Source of the DNA: Sphingomicrobium flavum
GTDB lineage: Bacteria; Pseudomonadota; Alphaproteobacteria; Sphingomonadales; Sphingomonadaceae
Assembly: GCF_024721605.1 (NCBI RefSeq)
Contig: NZ_CP102630.1
Location: forward strand, 1,798,001-1,862,000
DNA: 64,000 bases
Reading direction: 5' to 3'
Positions 45,518 to 54,467 of this stretch are shown one piece after another (the stretch's first letter is position 1; every line of letters starts with the position of its first letter). Below the pieces are notes generated by a model. That model was given only the letters and a program-made list of their open reading frames with translations. It had not been told where the DNA came from and did not search any database. Position numbers and translations under genes: made by a program.

Positions 45518-46092
45518 AGGAAAGCGCGCGCTTTCCTCAGCGTCTGCCACGCCTCGATCACCCGGGTCAGCCGCACCTCGAAGCTGCGGTCGCCGCCATT
45601 GCGGTCCGGGTGATATTGGCGGACCAGCGCCGAATAGCGCTTGCGTACATCGCTAAGCTCGGCCTGCCCGTCGAGCCCCAGCACCTCGAGCGCATGTTGT
45701 TCGGCGCCAGAAAAGCGACTGGCGGCGCGCGCGGCCTTCATCGATGCGCCATTCCTGAAGCGCGCGGCAATGGCGTCCAATGGATCGTCAAAATCGGCCC
45801 AGGTCGGCGGTGGATCGCCCACCGGCTGGAAAGCGAACTGCCGCGCCCGGATCCCGTGTCGCGGGATCGGGGACTGCGCTTCCAATATCTCGTCCGCGCT
45901 CATCCCGGCGAAGAAATCATAGGCCGCATTATGTTCGCGCACATGATCGAGGCACAGCAGGCGATACACCCCCGGCCCGTCGGGGCCGGAGGGCGTCAGC
46001 GGCGCACGATATTCTCCAAGCTCGCGACAACCCGGTGCCGCGCACTCGCTGTCGGCATCCTCGATCCGTCCCTCATAGGCTTTGCGTCCCAT
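45514..46092 (-). CDS. J-domain protein (DnaJ-like) of the bolA/cobS neighbourhood
   Basis: A 192-residue cytoplasmic protein with a C-terminal J domain (about residues 130-190), with the HPD motif in YSALVRQYHPDRNGGDRS. The N-terminal half has two cysteine pairs (ECAAPGCRE and YRLLCLDHV) and AAYDFFAGMSADEI, the layout of the DnaJ-like protein commonly found beside cobS and bolA in alphaproteobacteria. Starts at 46113 or 46092 are possible; at 46113 it would overlap the bolA start codon. It should stimulate a DnaK. Its last 4 bases overlap the SIMPL gene end. Confidence 0.83.
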   Translation of the reverse strand: MGRKAYEGRIEDADSECAAPGCRELGEYRAPLTPSGPDGPGVYRLLCLDHVREHNAAYDFFAGMSADEILEAQSPIPRHGIRARQFAFQPVGDPPPTWADFDDPLDAIAARFRNGASMKAARAASRFSGAEQHALEVLGLDGQAELSDVRKRYSALVRQYHPDRNGGDRSFEVRLTRVIEAWQTLRKARAFL

Positions 46093-46111
46093 CGCCCCTA
46101 TATAGTTCGCC

Positions 46112-46399
46112 ATGACCCAAGCTTCCACCGGCCCCGTCCAGGCAGAAATGGAGCGCCGCCTGACCGCCGCGCTCAGTCCCACCCACATGATTCTCAGCAA
46201 TGATAGCGACCAGCATATCGGCCATGCCGGCCATGACGGCTCGGGCGAAAGCCATTTCAGCCTCCTGATTGAAAGCGCGGCCTTCGAAGGATTGAACCGC
46301 GTCGCTCGCCAGCGGTTGGTCTACAAGGCGCTGGGCGAGCTGATGGATGCCAAAGTCCATGCGCTCCAGATCAGGGCGCTGGCCCCGGGTGAGGAATGA
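46112..46399 (+). CDS. BolA family transcriptional/iron-sulfur partner protein
   Basis: A 95-residue BolA protein: VQAEMERRLTAALSPTHMILSNDSDQH near the N-terminus, GHDGSGESHFSLLIESAAFEGLNRVARQRLVYKALGELMDAKVHALQIRAL. The invariant His and the FEGLNRVARQR helix are present. BolA proteins act with monothiol glutaredoxins in Fe-S cluster handling. It starts 20-odd bases from the J-domain gene on the other strand and is followed immediately (TGAATG) by the pirin gene. Confidence 0.9.
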   Translation: MTQASTGPVQAEMERRLTAALSPTHMILSNDSDQHIGHAGHDGSGESHFSLLIESAAFEGLNRVARQRLVYKALGELMDAKVHALQIRALAPGEE

Positions 46400-47281
46400 A
46401 TGGACGACATCCGCGAAATCACCCCCACCGTTCACGATCTTGGCGACTTCAAGGTCCGCCGCGTCCTGCCCAGCCGCCCGCGCACCATGGTCGGCCCCTT
46501 CATCTTCGTTGACGAATTCGGCCCCGCGCAGATGGAAACGGGCAAGGGCATGGACGTGCGCCCCCACCCGCATATCAACCTGGCCACCGTCACCTATCTG
46601 TTCGAAGGCGCGATTCACCACCGCGACAGCATTGGCAGCTCGATGGTCATCCGCCCCGGCGCGATCAATCTGATGACCGCAGGCAAGGGCATCGTGCACA
46701 GCGAACGGTCCCCGCAGGAAGAGCGCGATGCCGGCCCCCGCCTCTACGGCATGCAGACCTGGCTGGCGCTGCCCGACGGCAAGGAAGAGATGGACCCCGC
46801 CTTCGATCATGTCCCCGAAGCCGGCCTGCCGCTGATCGAGGATGAAGGCGCCTCGGCCCGTGTGCTGATGGGGACATTGTGGGGTGAGAGCGCCGCCACG
46901 CCCCAGCACAGCCCCACCATCTATGCCGACATGATCCTGTGCGGCGGCAGCCTGCCGATCGATGCCGAAGCCGATGAACGCGCGGTGCTGGCGACCGAAG
47001 GTCAGCTGACCCTCGACGGCGCGCCCCTCGACAATTTTACCCTCTACATCCTCGCCCCCGGCCATGCCGCCACCATCGCGGGCAACGGCCGCGCGATGCT
47101 TCTGGGTGGCGAGGCCTTCGCCACCAAGCGCCACGTCTGGTGGAACTTCGTCTCCTCCAGCCGCGATCGCATCAACCAGGCCAAGGAAGACTGGAAAGAA
47201 CGCCGGTTCCCGGTCGTTCCGGGCGATGAGCAAGAACGTATTCCCATCCCCGAAGTCCCCAAGACAGTGAGTTATCCCTAG
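46400..47281 (+). CDS. Pirin family bicupin protein
   Basis: A 293-residue pirin. The N-terminal cupin has MVGPFIFVDEFGP, the metal-binding RPHPHINLATVTYLFEG and HRDSIGSSMVIRPGAINLMTAGKGIVHSER, with the His and Glu ligands in place. The C-terminal cupin is present but divergent, ending in WNFVSSSRDRINQAKEDW, a typical pirin end. Some pirins are quercetin dioxygenases, others regulators. ATG 46400 is directly after the bolA stop. Confidence 0.92.
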   Translation: MDDIREITPTVHDLGDFKVRRVLPSRPRTMVGPFIFVDEFGPAQMETGKGMDVRPHPHINLATVTYLFEGAIHHRDSIGSSMVIRPGAINLMTAGKGIVHSERSPQEERDAGPRLYGMQTWLALPDGKEEMDPAFDHVPEAGLPLIEDEGASARVLMGTLWGESAATPQHSPTIYADMILCGGSLPIDAEADERAVLATEGQLTLDGAPLDNFTLYILAPGHAATIAGNGRAMLLGGEAFATKRHVWWNFVSSSRDRINQAKEDWKERRFPVVPGDEQERIPIPEVPKTVSYP

Positions 47282-47341
47282 ATTTGACTCAGGTAGCCAT
47301 CAGTCGAATACTCGTCTGAAAGATCGTTAAGGAGTATCGCG

Positions 47342-47758
47342 ATGTTGTTCACGCTTTTGGCCGCCTCTGCATTGGGCGCTTCCGATTTTCCAACCGACCA
47401 TGTTCATGGTGACCGTGTTCGCGCCGATTTGCGTGCGATTCAGCAGCGCGTCGTTGATGGAAAAGGCCCGCTTGCCTTCATTACATGCCGCGACGAGTTG
47501 GCGACCAATCACTGCCAGGGGGACATTGATGCCCTCTTCGCCTCACTGCCACTCGATCGGCTGGATCGGGTCCATGGTCCGGACAGCGACAAGACGCTTT
47601 ATTACAGCACGTTCATCCGGTCCGAAGAGGGGCAGTCGACCGTTTGGCAAATACGCTACATCCCGCAAGAGCGCTCGAATGATCTCGTGATGCTGCGCCA
47701 TTACGCCCCGATTCCCGGCCCACCGCTGCCCCCGCCGCCGCCAGAAACCACGCAATGA
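47342..47758 (+). CDS. Hypothetical exported protein
   Basis: A 138-residue protein I do not recognise. It has a short signal peptide (MLFTLLAASALGASDF), two cysteines (ITCRDELATNHCQGD) and a Pro-rich C-terminal tail. The start at ATG 47342 is well placed after AAGGAGTATCGC. The stop overlaps the ATG of the hydrolase gene (ATGA). Confidence 0.62.
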   Translation: MLFTLLAASALGASDFPTDHVHGDRVRADLRAIQQRVVDGKGPLAFITCRDELATNHCQGDIDALFASLPLDRLDRVHGPDSDKTLYYSTFIRSEEGQSTVWQIRYIPQERSNDLVMLRHYAPIPGPPLPPPPPETTQ

Positions 47759-48648
47759 TGCAACAACGGCGCGTGGCGCTTTCGACCGGCGTGACGCTCA
47801 ACGTCGCCACCGCCGGACCCGAGGACGCGCCGCCACTCATCCTGCTCCACGGTTTTCCGGAATCGCACCGCACCTGGCGCGGCCTCGTGCCGCTATTGGC
47901 AAACGACTACCGCCTCGTCATGCCCGACCAGCGTGGCTTTGCAGGTTCGGACCGGCCGCATGGCGCGGATGCCTATCATACCGACCATCTGATCGCCGAC
48001 CTGCTGGCGCTGGCCGACGCGATGGACATCGAAACCTTCACGCTCATCGGCCACGATTGGGGCGGCGCGGTGGCTTGGGCGGCAACGCTGCGCGGCGGCC
48101 CGCGCATCCAGCGCCTCGCTATCATCAATTCACCTCACCCCCTCATCTTCCAGAAGACCATCATCGAAGACGAGGCCCAGCGCGCGGCCAGCCAATATAT
48201 GCGCCGCTTTCGCGAACCCGGCATGGCAGAGGCGATCCAAGCCATGGGCTGGGAGACATTCTTTACTAAGAGCTTCAGCCCGCACATCGATCTGACCACC
48301 ATTAGCGATGCAGAGCGCGCGGCCTATATCGCCGAATGGAGCCAGGATGGCGCGATCGAGGCGATGCTGGCCTGGTATGTCGCCAGCCCCATCATCGTCC
48401 CCGCCATGGACGAAACGGTCGCCTTGCCCGACTGGGTGCTGAAGGGCGTGCCCGACATCCATGTCCCGGTGAAGATCATCTGGGGCATGGAGGATAAGGC
48501 GCTGCTGCCGTGCCAGCTGGAGGGCCTCGACGCATTGATCGATGATCTCTCCGTCACCCGCCTCGATGGCGTCGGCCATTTCGCGCCCTGGCAAGCGCCC
48601 GAACAGGTCGCCGCCCCGCTGCGCGACTGGTTGAGCAGCGCCGCCTGA
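47755..48648 (+). CDS. Alpha/beta hydrolase (epoxide hydrolase-like)
   Basis: A 297-residue alpha/beta hydrolase. HGFPESHRTWR near residue 35 holds the oxyanion region, GHDWGGAVAW near residue 98 holds an aspartate nucleophile, which indicates the epoxide hydrolase/haloacid dehalogenase-like branch, and the histidine is in DGVGHFAPWQAPE. A cap domain lies in the middle (about 130-210). Substrate unknown. It overlaps the preceding gene by 4 bases. Confidence 0.87.
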   Translation: MMQQRRVALSTGVTLNVATAGPEDAPPLILLHGFPESHRTWRGLVPLLANDYRLVMPDQRGFAGSDRPHGADAYHTDHLIADLLALADAMDIETFTLIGHDWGGAVAWAATLRGGPRIQRLAIINSPHPLIFQKTIIEDEAQRAASQYMRRFREPGMAEAIQAMGWETFFTKSFSPHIDLTTISDAERAAYIAEWSQDGAIEAMLAWYVASPIIVPAMDETVALPDWVLKGVPDIHVPVKIIWGMEDKALLPCQLEGLDALIDDLSVTRLDGVGHFAPWQAPEQVAAPLRDWLSSAA

Positions 48649-48693
48649 CGCTTTTCACTGGCAATGTAGGATATTTTCTGCTGGCCTTTGACC

Positions 48694-48828
48694 ATGGCCA
48701 GCCATAACGAACCCGATCGCGAATATGCGGCAGCGTTGACGGGTATCCAGATACCCGAAGTAGACGAAGTTGATGACCCCCCGTTTTCGCTGGATTCCGC
48801 GCGCGGCGCTGTCGATCTGCAGGGCTGA
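48694..48828 (+). CDS. Possible 44-residue small protein
   Basis: A short open frame from ATG 48694 to TGA 48828, acidic, without TM segment or signal. It ends 6 bases before the GTG of the methyltransferase and could couple its translation. There is no clear ribosome site, so it may be chance. Confidence 0.22.
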   Translation: MASHNEPDREYAAALTGIQIPEVDEVDDPPFSLDSARGAVDLQG

Positions 48829-48834
48829 CCCGGC

Positions 48835-49602
48835 GTGACCCTCCAAGACATCGCTGCCGCCCTCGACGGCATCATCGCGCAGCTGCCCGCAGCCTTGCAG
48901 GCGCGCGAAACTCAGGATCGCGAACGCCAACTCGACCAGCTCGGCATGATTACCCGCCATGTGCCCGTCGGCGGCCGCATTCTCGATCTTGGCGGCGGCA
49001 TTTCGTCGCTCGCCCCCGCGCTCGCGGCGCTCGGCTATCAGGTGCAGCTGGTCGATGATTTTGGCGATCCCGACAATCAGCGTTTCCCGCTCGCCGATCT
49101 GCCCCAGTCGCGCCAGTCGGGGCTGAGCGTCACCGATACCGATGCCAGCCGCGCCGATTTCCCGATCAATGGGCCACTCGACGCGCTCATCTGTTTCGAC
49201 AGCCTCGAACATTGGCACCGTTCGCCCCGCGCTGCGCTGCATCATGTCGCGCGCCAGCTTAAACCCGGCGCGATGGTGCTGATCGGCATGCCCAATTGCG
49301 TCCACCTGCGCCGCCGGCTCACCGTGCCCTTCGGCCATGGCAAATGGTCGACCATGCACAGCTGGTATGAAGAGCCCATATTTCGCAGCCATGTGCGTGA
49401 AATCGATGTGGCGGATCTTGGCTATATTGGCCGCGATCTCGGGCTTGAGCGCGTTTCGATCACCGGCCGCAACTGGTTCGGCACGCTTTCGCAGCGCCCG
49501 CTCAAGCGCGCATTGAGCCGCCTTGCCGACCCCCTGCTGCGCCTGCGCCCCAGTCTGTGCTCCAACCTTTACCTGCTTGGCTTCATGCCGGTGAACCGCT
49601 AG
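48835..49602 (+). CDS. Class I SAM-dependent methyltransferase
   Basis: A 255-residue methyltransferase. Motif I is ILDLGGGISSLAPALAALGY (about residues 49-68), then DALICFDSLEHWHRSPRAALHHVARQLKPGAMVLIGMPNCVHLRRRL, the DxxEHxxxP arrangement of Methyltransf_23 proteins that often act on polysaccharides or lipids. It starts at GTG 48835 and runs into nusB with 11 bases between. Confidence 0.8.
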   Translation: MTLQDIAAALDGIIAQLPAALQARETQDRERQLDQLGMITRHVPVGGRILDLGGGISSLAPALAALGYQVQLVDDFGDPDNQRFPLADLPQSRQSGLSVTDTDASRADFPINGPLDALICFDSLEHWHRSPRAALHHVARQLKPGAMVLIGMPNCVHLRRRLTVPFGHGKWSTMHSWYEEPIFRSHVREIDVADLGYIGRDLGLERVSITGRNWFGTLSQRPLKRALSRLADPLLRLRPSLCSNLYLLGFMPVNR

Positions 49603-49613
49603 AGGCCGCGCCC

Positions 49614-50057
49614 ATGTCCAGATCGCAATCTCGCTCCGCCGCCCGGCTCGCCGCCGTGCAGGCGCTCTACCAGCAGGAAATGGAAGGCACGCCCACGGCC
49701 AGGCTGATCCATGAATTCCACGAGCATCGCCTCGGCGCGACGATCGAGGACGTCACCTATGCCGAGGCCGAGGTGCTGTTCTTCGACGATATCGTCGCGG
49801 GCGTGCTGGCGCGCCGCGAGGAGATCGATCGCAAGATCCAGGCCAAGCTTGCCGAGGGCTGGAATCTCGAAAGGCTCGACCGTCCGATGCGCGCCTTGCT
49901 GCGCGCCGGCACCTACGAGCTGCTGGCCCGCACCGATGTGCCCCGCGCTTCGGTGATCGACGAATATGTCGATGTCGCCGATGCCTTCTACGACAAGAAG
50001 GAAAAGGGCTTCGTTAACGGCCTGCTCGACGCCATCGCCAAGGACGTGCGCGGCTAG
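49614..50057 (+). CDS. nusB: Transcription antitermination factor NusB
   Basis: A 147-residue NusB. RSAARLAAVQALYQQEME is the N-terminal RNA-binding helix; LDRPMRALLRAGTYELLARTDVPRASVIDEYVDVADAFYDKKEKGFVNGLLDAIAKDVRG is the family C-terminus. It acts with NusE (S10) at boxA of rRNA operons. ATG 49614 is the family start. Its TAG shares CTAG with the stop of the convergent esterase. Confidence 0.95.
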   Translation: MSRSQSRSAARLAAVQALYQQEMEGTPTARLIHEFHEHRLGATIEDVTYAEAEVLFFDDIVAGVLARREEIDRKIQAKLAEGWNLERLDRPMRALLRAGTYELLARTDVPRASVIDEYVDVADAFYDKKEKGFVNGLLDAIAKDVRG

Positions 50058-51031
50058 GGATCCTTGCGGTCCAGGAAAGCCAGCGGGATGTCGACCCGCT
50101 CCGCCCAGGCCCGCTCATCATGCTCCGCTCCCGTGTAACGGCGACTCATATAGTTGGACCGGTCCCAGCCATGCTTCGCCATCATCGCGTCGAAAGCATC
50201 GGCATAAGGCGGATAATATTGGTCCAGCGTCGCGGTGCCATGATCCATGTAGATGCGGTTCTTCGCGGGATCGAGCTTGGTCGTCGCAAGATATTTCTCC
50301 CACGCCGCCGTCGTATCGGCGACATTGGCATCCACATCCTCGATATCGGGCGCGCCGAGCGGATAGTGGATCGACACCGCCGCAGCCTGCCCGAACACGT
50401 CCGGATACTCGGCAATCGCATAAAGGCTCATCAGGCCGCCCATGGACGAGCCCATAACGGCGGTGTCATCTGCGCCTGCCAGCGTGCGAAATAGTTCATC
50501 CACTCGCGGTTTCAGGCGCTGGGTCAGATGTACCAGATATTGATCGCCGCGCAGCATGTCGCGCCGCACTTCGGTGAAATTGGTCACGCCGGCCAGTGCG
50601 GCGACGCGCGCCGGCGGCATATGATCGACCAGCTTTTCGGGAAAGAGGGCGAGATAACGCTCCTTGGGGCTGCGCAAGCCGACCACGATCCATTCGCGCA
50701 AATCGCCATTGGCGGCCATCCGGCTGATGGCCTCGTCCATCTGCCATTCTTTGTTGTAATTGGTCAGCGCGGCATCGAACAGATTCTGTCCGTCATGCAT
50801 ATAGAGCACCGGGAACCGCCGGCTTTCATCCTGCCCATAGGAAGGCGGCAGCCAGACCCAGGTCTCGAGCTGCTCGCCCCAGGGCGTCGGCCCGACATCG
50901 AGAAACAGGATGCGCCCCTCGCTGATGGCGACATCGGCATCGCCCATGGCGGTGGGCGGCACCATCGGCGGCGGCGAGGCGGCCAGCAAGGCGGCAATCA
51001 TCAGCGTGGTTGGCAAGTCGGCTCTCCTCAT
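50054..51031 (-). CDS. Exported alpha/beta-hydrolase esterase (Esterase D/Fes-like)
   Basis: A 325-residue esterase. A signal peptide is likely (MRRADLPTTLMIAALLAASPP). ETWVWLPPSYG and VLYMHDGQNLFD mark the family, and the nucleophile is in GSSMGGLMSLYAIAEYPDVFG (about residue 195); an Asp and a His follow in MDHG and GAEHDERAWAER. It resembles the enterochelin-esterase-like group but is not associated with siderophore genes. It is convergent with nusB. Confidence 0.82.
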   Translation of the reverse strand: MRRADLPTTLMIAALLAASPPPMVPPTAMGDADVAISEGRILFLDVGPTPWGEQLETWVWLPPSYGQDESRRFPVLYMHDGQNLFDAALTNYNKEWQMDEAISRMAANGDLREWIVVGLRSPKERYLALFPEKLVDHMPPARVAALAGVTNFTEVRRDMLRGDQYLVHLTQRLKPRVDELFRTLAGADDTAVMGSSMGGLMSLYAIAEYPDVFGQAAAVSIHYPLGAPDIEDVDANVADTTAAWEKYLATTKLDPAKNRIYMDHGTATLDQYYPPYADAFDAMMAKHGWDRSNYMSRRYTGAEHDERAWAERVDIPLAFLDRKDP

Positions 51032-51077
51032 GCGAAAGGGTGGTCACGATGCCCCACAGCGCCGGTGCTGCCAAGCC

Positions 51078-52034
51078 ATGAACAGTGAACTCAACCTGAT
51101 CGCCCGCCTGGCGCAGATGGCCCGGCATCCCGCCGCTCGCGGGCTGACCGATGATGCCGCTCATCTCGACGGGCTGGTGCTGACCCACGACACCATCGCC
51201 GAGGGCGTCCATTACCGCGCCGACGATCCCCCCGAAAGCGTCGGCTGGAAGCTGGCAGCGGTCAACCTGTCCGATCTTGCCGCCAAGGGCGCGGTCCCGG
51301 CGGGCGCGCTGCTCTCGCTCACCATGGGCAGCCCGCGCGAGGGCGAACTGGCTGGCGATTGGGAAGAGGCCTTCCTGACCGGGCTGGAGGCGGCCTGTGA
51401 AAGCTATGGCCTGCCGCTGATCGGCGGCGACACCATCGCCTTGCCCGCCGGGGCACCCCGCGTGCTGGGCCTCACCGCCATCGGCCGTGCCGGGCCTTCC
51501 ACGCCGACCCGCGATGGCGCGCGGGCGGGCGATGAGCTCTGGCTGGTCGGCACGCTCGGCGATGCCATGGCGGGCCTTGCCCAGCTGATCGAGGATGAAG
51601 CCGCCGAGGGCACGCTGGTCGACATCTATCGCCGCCCCGTGCCCCAGCTGGCTGCCGGCCAGCCACTGGCGCCGCATGCCCATGGCATGATGGACGTGTC
51701 GGACGGCCTTTTGCTCGATGCCGCGCGGCTCGCCATGGCGGCCAACCTTCGCGCGGAGATCGCGCTGGAGGCCATTCCCCTGTCGGACGCATTCGTCGCG
51801 CTGCGCGGTGACGATCACGCGGCGCGCATGTTCGCCGCGACCGGCGGCGATGATTATGCTCTGCTGGCGGCGCTTCCGCCCGGATCGGGGGAGGCGTTAA
51901 GGAAGTCTTTACCTTCGCGCACCATCTTCACCCGGGTCGGGACATTGTCGCACGGCGAGGGATTGGCCCTTACCGAAAATGGCAAAAATCTCCCGCTGCC
52001 GGAGCAATTGGGACATGAACATCGCCCTGCCTAA
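51078..52034 (+). CDS. thiL: Thiamine-monophosphate kinase
   Basis: A 318-residue ThiL that phosphorylates thiamine monophosphate to the active diphosphate. Family features are LTDDAAHL, LVLTHDTIAEGVHY, VNLSDLAAKGAVPAGALLSLTM, LIGGDTI, MMDVSDGLLLDAARLA and TGGDDYALL. ATG 51078 is chosen; the frame continues upstream without support. It is divergent from the esterase gene. Confidence 0.94.
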   Translation: MNSELNLIARLAQMARHPAARGLTDDAAHLDGLVLTHDTIAEGVHYRADDPPESVGWKLAAVNLSDLAAKGAVPAGALLSLTMGSPREGELAGDWEEAFLTGLEAACESYGLPLIGGDTIALPAGAPRVLGLTAIGRAGPSTPTRDGARAGDELWLVGTLGDAMAGLAQLIEDEAAEGTLVDIYRRPVPQLAAGQPLAPHAHGMMDVSDGLLLDAARLAMAANLRAEIALEAIPLSDAFVALRGDDHAARMFAATGGDDYALLAALPPGSGEALRKSLPSRTIFTRVGTLSHGEGLALTENGKNLPLPEQLGHEHRPA

Positions 52035-52104
52035 CCTGCGCCAGACCATGATCGGCCTTTCGGGCCTGATCTGCGGCATGACCAGCGCGCTGCTGCTGCT
52101 CTAA
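52015..52104 (+). CDS. Possible 29-residue single-TM small protein
   Basis: An open frame from ATG 52015, which overlaps the last 20 bases of thiL, to TAA 52104. Almost the whole product is hydrophobic (TMIGLSGLICGMTSALLLL), long enough for one TM helix. GGAG lies 9 bases upstream. It looks like a translationally coupled small membrane protein but could be chance. Confidence 0.38.
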   Translation: MNIALPNLRQTMIGLSGLICGMTSALLLL

Positions 52105-52132
52105 CGCCACAGCAAAACCCCCTAATCGCATC

Positions 52133-52161
52133 AACGGGTTGCGCCCGCCGTCGCACCCGTT
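52133..52161 (+). other. Hairpin in the hppA leader region
   Basis: AACGGGT-(T)-GCG pairs with CGC-ACCCGTT, ten pairs with one bulged T and an 8-base loop. There is no U tract, so it is not a classical terminator. It lies about 64 bases before the hppA start and could be part of its 5-prime leader. Confidence 0.35.
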
Positions 52162-52224
52162 AATGAAGCAAACCGCACGCCCGCTTTTACGATGGTGGGC
52201 GCACCAATATTTTTGGGGGATTTC

Positions 52225-54348
52225 ATGAATTTGCTTTTGATCGCGATTGCCTGCGGCATCCTTGCGGTGCTGTACGGTATCATCACCAGCCGCCAGGTGC
52301 TTGGCGCGCCGGCTGGTAACGAGCGCATGGTCGAGGTGGCCGGCGCCATTCAGGAAGGCGCGAAGGCCTATCTGAAGCGTCAGTATACCGCCATCACGGT
52401 GGTCGGTGTCGTCGTCGCCATTGTCGTTCTGCTCTTCCTCGGCTGGGTTGCAGCTGCCGGTTTCGTTATCGGCGCCGTCCTGTCGGGCGTGGCCGGTTTC
52501 ATCGGCATGAACGTGTCGGTCGGCGCCAATGTGCGCACCGCCGAAGCTGCCCGCAGCGGCCTGCAGCAGGGCCTCACCATGGCTTTCCGCGCCGGTGCCA
52601 TCACCGGCCTTCTGGTCGTCGGGCTGGCGCTGCTCGCAGTCGCCGGTTTCTTCGCCTACCTTATCGGTCCGGCAGCGATGGAAGCCAATGCGGATGAAGT
52701 CGTGATCGGCATCACCGCGCTGGCGCTCGGCGCCTCGCTGGTCTCCATCTTCGCCCGTCTGGGCGGCGGCATCTTCACCAAGGCCGCTGACGTCGGCGCC
52801 GACCTGGTCGGCAAGGTCGAAGCAGGCATCCCGGAAGACGATCCCCGCAACCCGGCCGTGATCGCGGACAATGTCGGCGACAATGTCGGCGACTGCGCCG
52901 GCATGGCAGCCGACCTTTTCGAAACCTATGTCGTGACCGTGGGCATCACCATGGTGCTGACCGCATTGCTGCTGGGCGGCGTTTTGGCGGACGGCCTGCT
53001 GGTGCCGCTGATGGCATTGCCGCTGCTGATTGGCGGCGCCTGCATCATCACCTCGGTGATCGGCACCTACTTCGTGAAGCTGGGAGCTGGCAGCACCAAT
53101 GTGATGGCGGCCATGTATAAGGGCTTCATCGTCTCGGCCGTGCTGGCCATCCCACTCATCTATTTCGCCACGCAATATGCGCTGGGTGACATGGGCGCGG
53201 AAATGGGCGGCGGTGACCTTGCCACCTTCACCGGCATGGACCTGTTCTGGTGCTCGATGATCGGCCTCGCCGTCACCGGCATCATCATCTACATTACCGA
53301 ATATTATACCGGCACCAACTATCGCCCGGTGAAGTCCATCGCAAAGGCCTCCGAAACGGGCCACGGCACCAACGTGATCCAGGGCCTGGCCATCAGCCTG
53401 GAAGCCACCGCGCTTCCCACGCTCTTGTTCACCATCGCCATCATCGCTGCCTTCCAGCTCGCCGGTCTCATGGGTCTTGCCTATGCCGCCACCGCGATGC
53501 TTTCGATGGCCGGCATGGTGGTTGCGCTGGACGCTTATGGCCCCGTCACCGACAATGCCGGCGGCATTGCCGAAATGGCCGGCCTTGATGACAGCGTGCG
53601 TGAAAAGACCGATCTTCTCGATGCGGTCGGCAACACCACCAAGGCCGTCACCAAGGGCTATGCCATCGGTTCGGCAGCGCTGGCAGCCCTCGTGCTGTTC
53701 GCCGCCTATACCACCGACCTTCGCAAATATTTCCCGGACCTGACCGTCGATTTCAGCCTGGAAAATCCCTATGTGATCGTCGGCCTGCTGCTGGGTGCTT
53801 TGCTGCCTTACCTGTTCGGTGCCATGGGCATGACCGCGGTTGGCCGCGCTGCCGGCGACGTCGTCATCGATGTGCGCCAGCAGTTCAAGGACAAGCCGGG
53901 TATCATGGATGGTTCGCAGCGTCCCGACTATGCCAAGACGGTCGACCTGGTGACCAAGGCCGCGATCAAGGAAATGATTGTGCCGTCCTTGCTGCCGGTG
54001 CTCGCCCCCGTCGTGGTCTATTTCCTCATCACCGCCGTGGCGGGCCAGGAGAACGGCTTTGCCGCGCTCGGCGCCCTGCTCCTCGGCGTGATCGTGTCGG
54101 GCCTGTTCGTCGCTCTGTCGATGACTTCGGGCGGCGGCGCGTGGGACAATGCCAAAAAATATATCGAAGACGGCAATCATGGCGGCAAGGGCAGTGAAGC
54201 CCATAAGGCTGCCGTGACCGGCGATACGGTTGGCGATCCCTACAAGGATACTGCCGGCCCCGCCGTGAACCCGATGATCAAGATCACCAACATCGTCGCG
54301 ATCCTTCTGCTCGCGGCGCTGGCGGGGGGCGGCCACGGCCTGCTCTAG
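52225..54348 (+). CDS. hppA: Membrane-bound K+-independent H+-translocating pyrophosphatase
   Basis: A 707-residue integral membrane pump with about 16 TM helices that uses pyrophosphate hydrolysis to export protons. The substrate-binding region is [32 protein letters not shown]. In the loop [16 protein letters not shown], Lys473 occupies the position that is Ala in K+-dependent enzymes, so this is a K+-independent type. C-terminal [29 protein letters not shown] is also diagnostic. ATG 52225 follows GGGGGA. A good terminator follows. Confidence 0.97.
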   Translation: MNLLLIAIACGILAVLYGIITSRQVLGAPAGNERMVEVAGAIQEGAKAYLKRQYTAITVVGVVVAIVVLLFLGWVAAAGFVIGAVLSGVAGFIGMNVSVGANVRTAEAARSGLQQGLTMAFRAGAITGLLVVGLALLAVAGFFAYLIGPAAMEANADEVVIGITALALGASLVSIFARLGGGIFTKAADVGADLVGKVEAGIPEDDPRNPAVIADNVGDNVGDCAGMAADLFETYVVTVGITMVLTALLLGGVLADGLLVPLMALPLLIGGACIITSVIGTYFVKLGAGSTNVMAAMYKGFIVSAVLAIPLIYFATQYALGDMGAEMGGGDLATFTGMDLFWCSMIGLAVTGIIIYITEYYTGTNYRPVKSIAKASETGHGTNVIQGLAISLEATALPTLLFTIAIIAAFQLAGLMGLAYAATAMLSMAGMVVALDAYGPVTDNAGGIAEMAGLDDSVREKTDLLDAVGNTTKAVTKGYAIGSAALAALVLFAAYTTDLRKYFPDLTVDFSLENPYVIVGLLLGALLPYLFGAMGMTAVGRAAGDVVIDVRQQFKDKPGIMDGSQRPDYAKTVDLVTKAAIKEMIVPSLLPVLAPVVVYFLITAVAGQENGFAALGALLLGVIVSGLFVALSMTSGGGAWDNAKKYIEDGNHGGKGSEAHKAAVTGDTVGDPYKDTAGPAVNPMIKITNIVAILLLAALAGGGHGLL

Positions 54349-54375
54349 TCCTTGAGTTCATCACGCCAATGAATG

Positions 54376-54406
54376 GGGCGGTGGCAGCAATGCCGCCGCC
54401 CTTTTT
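54376..54406 (+). terminator. Intrinsic terminator of hppA
   Basis: GGGCGGTGGCA pairs with TGCCGCCGCCC (one G-T pair) around GCAA, followed by TTTTT (54402-54406), 28 bases after the hppA stop. Confidence 0.87.
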
Positions 54407-54467
54407 CTTGACTGTGCTCACCAATTTTGCAGCATGCCTTTCGCCGAAGTAGGGGGAGTAGGCGTTG

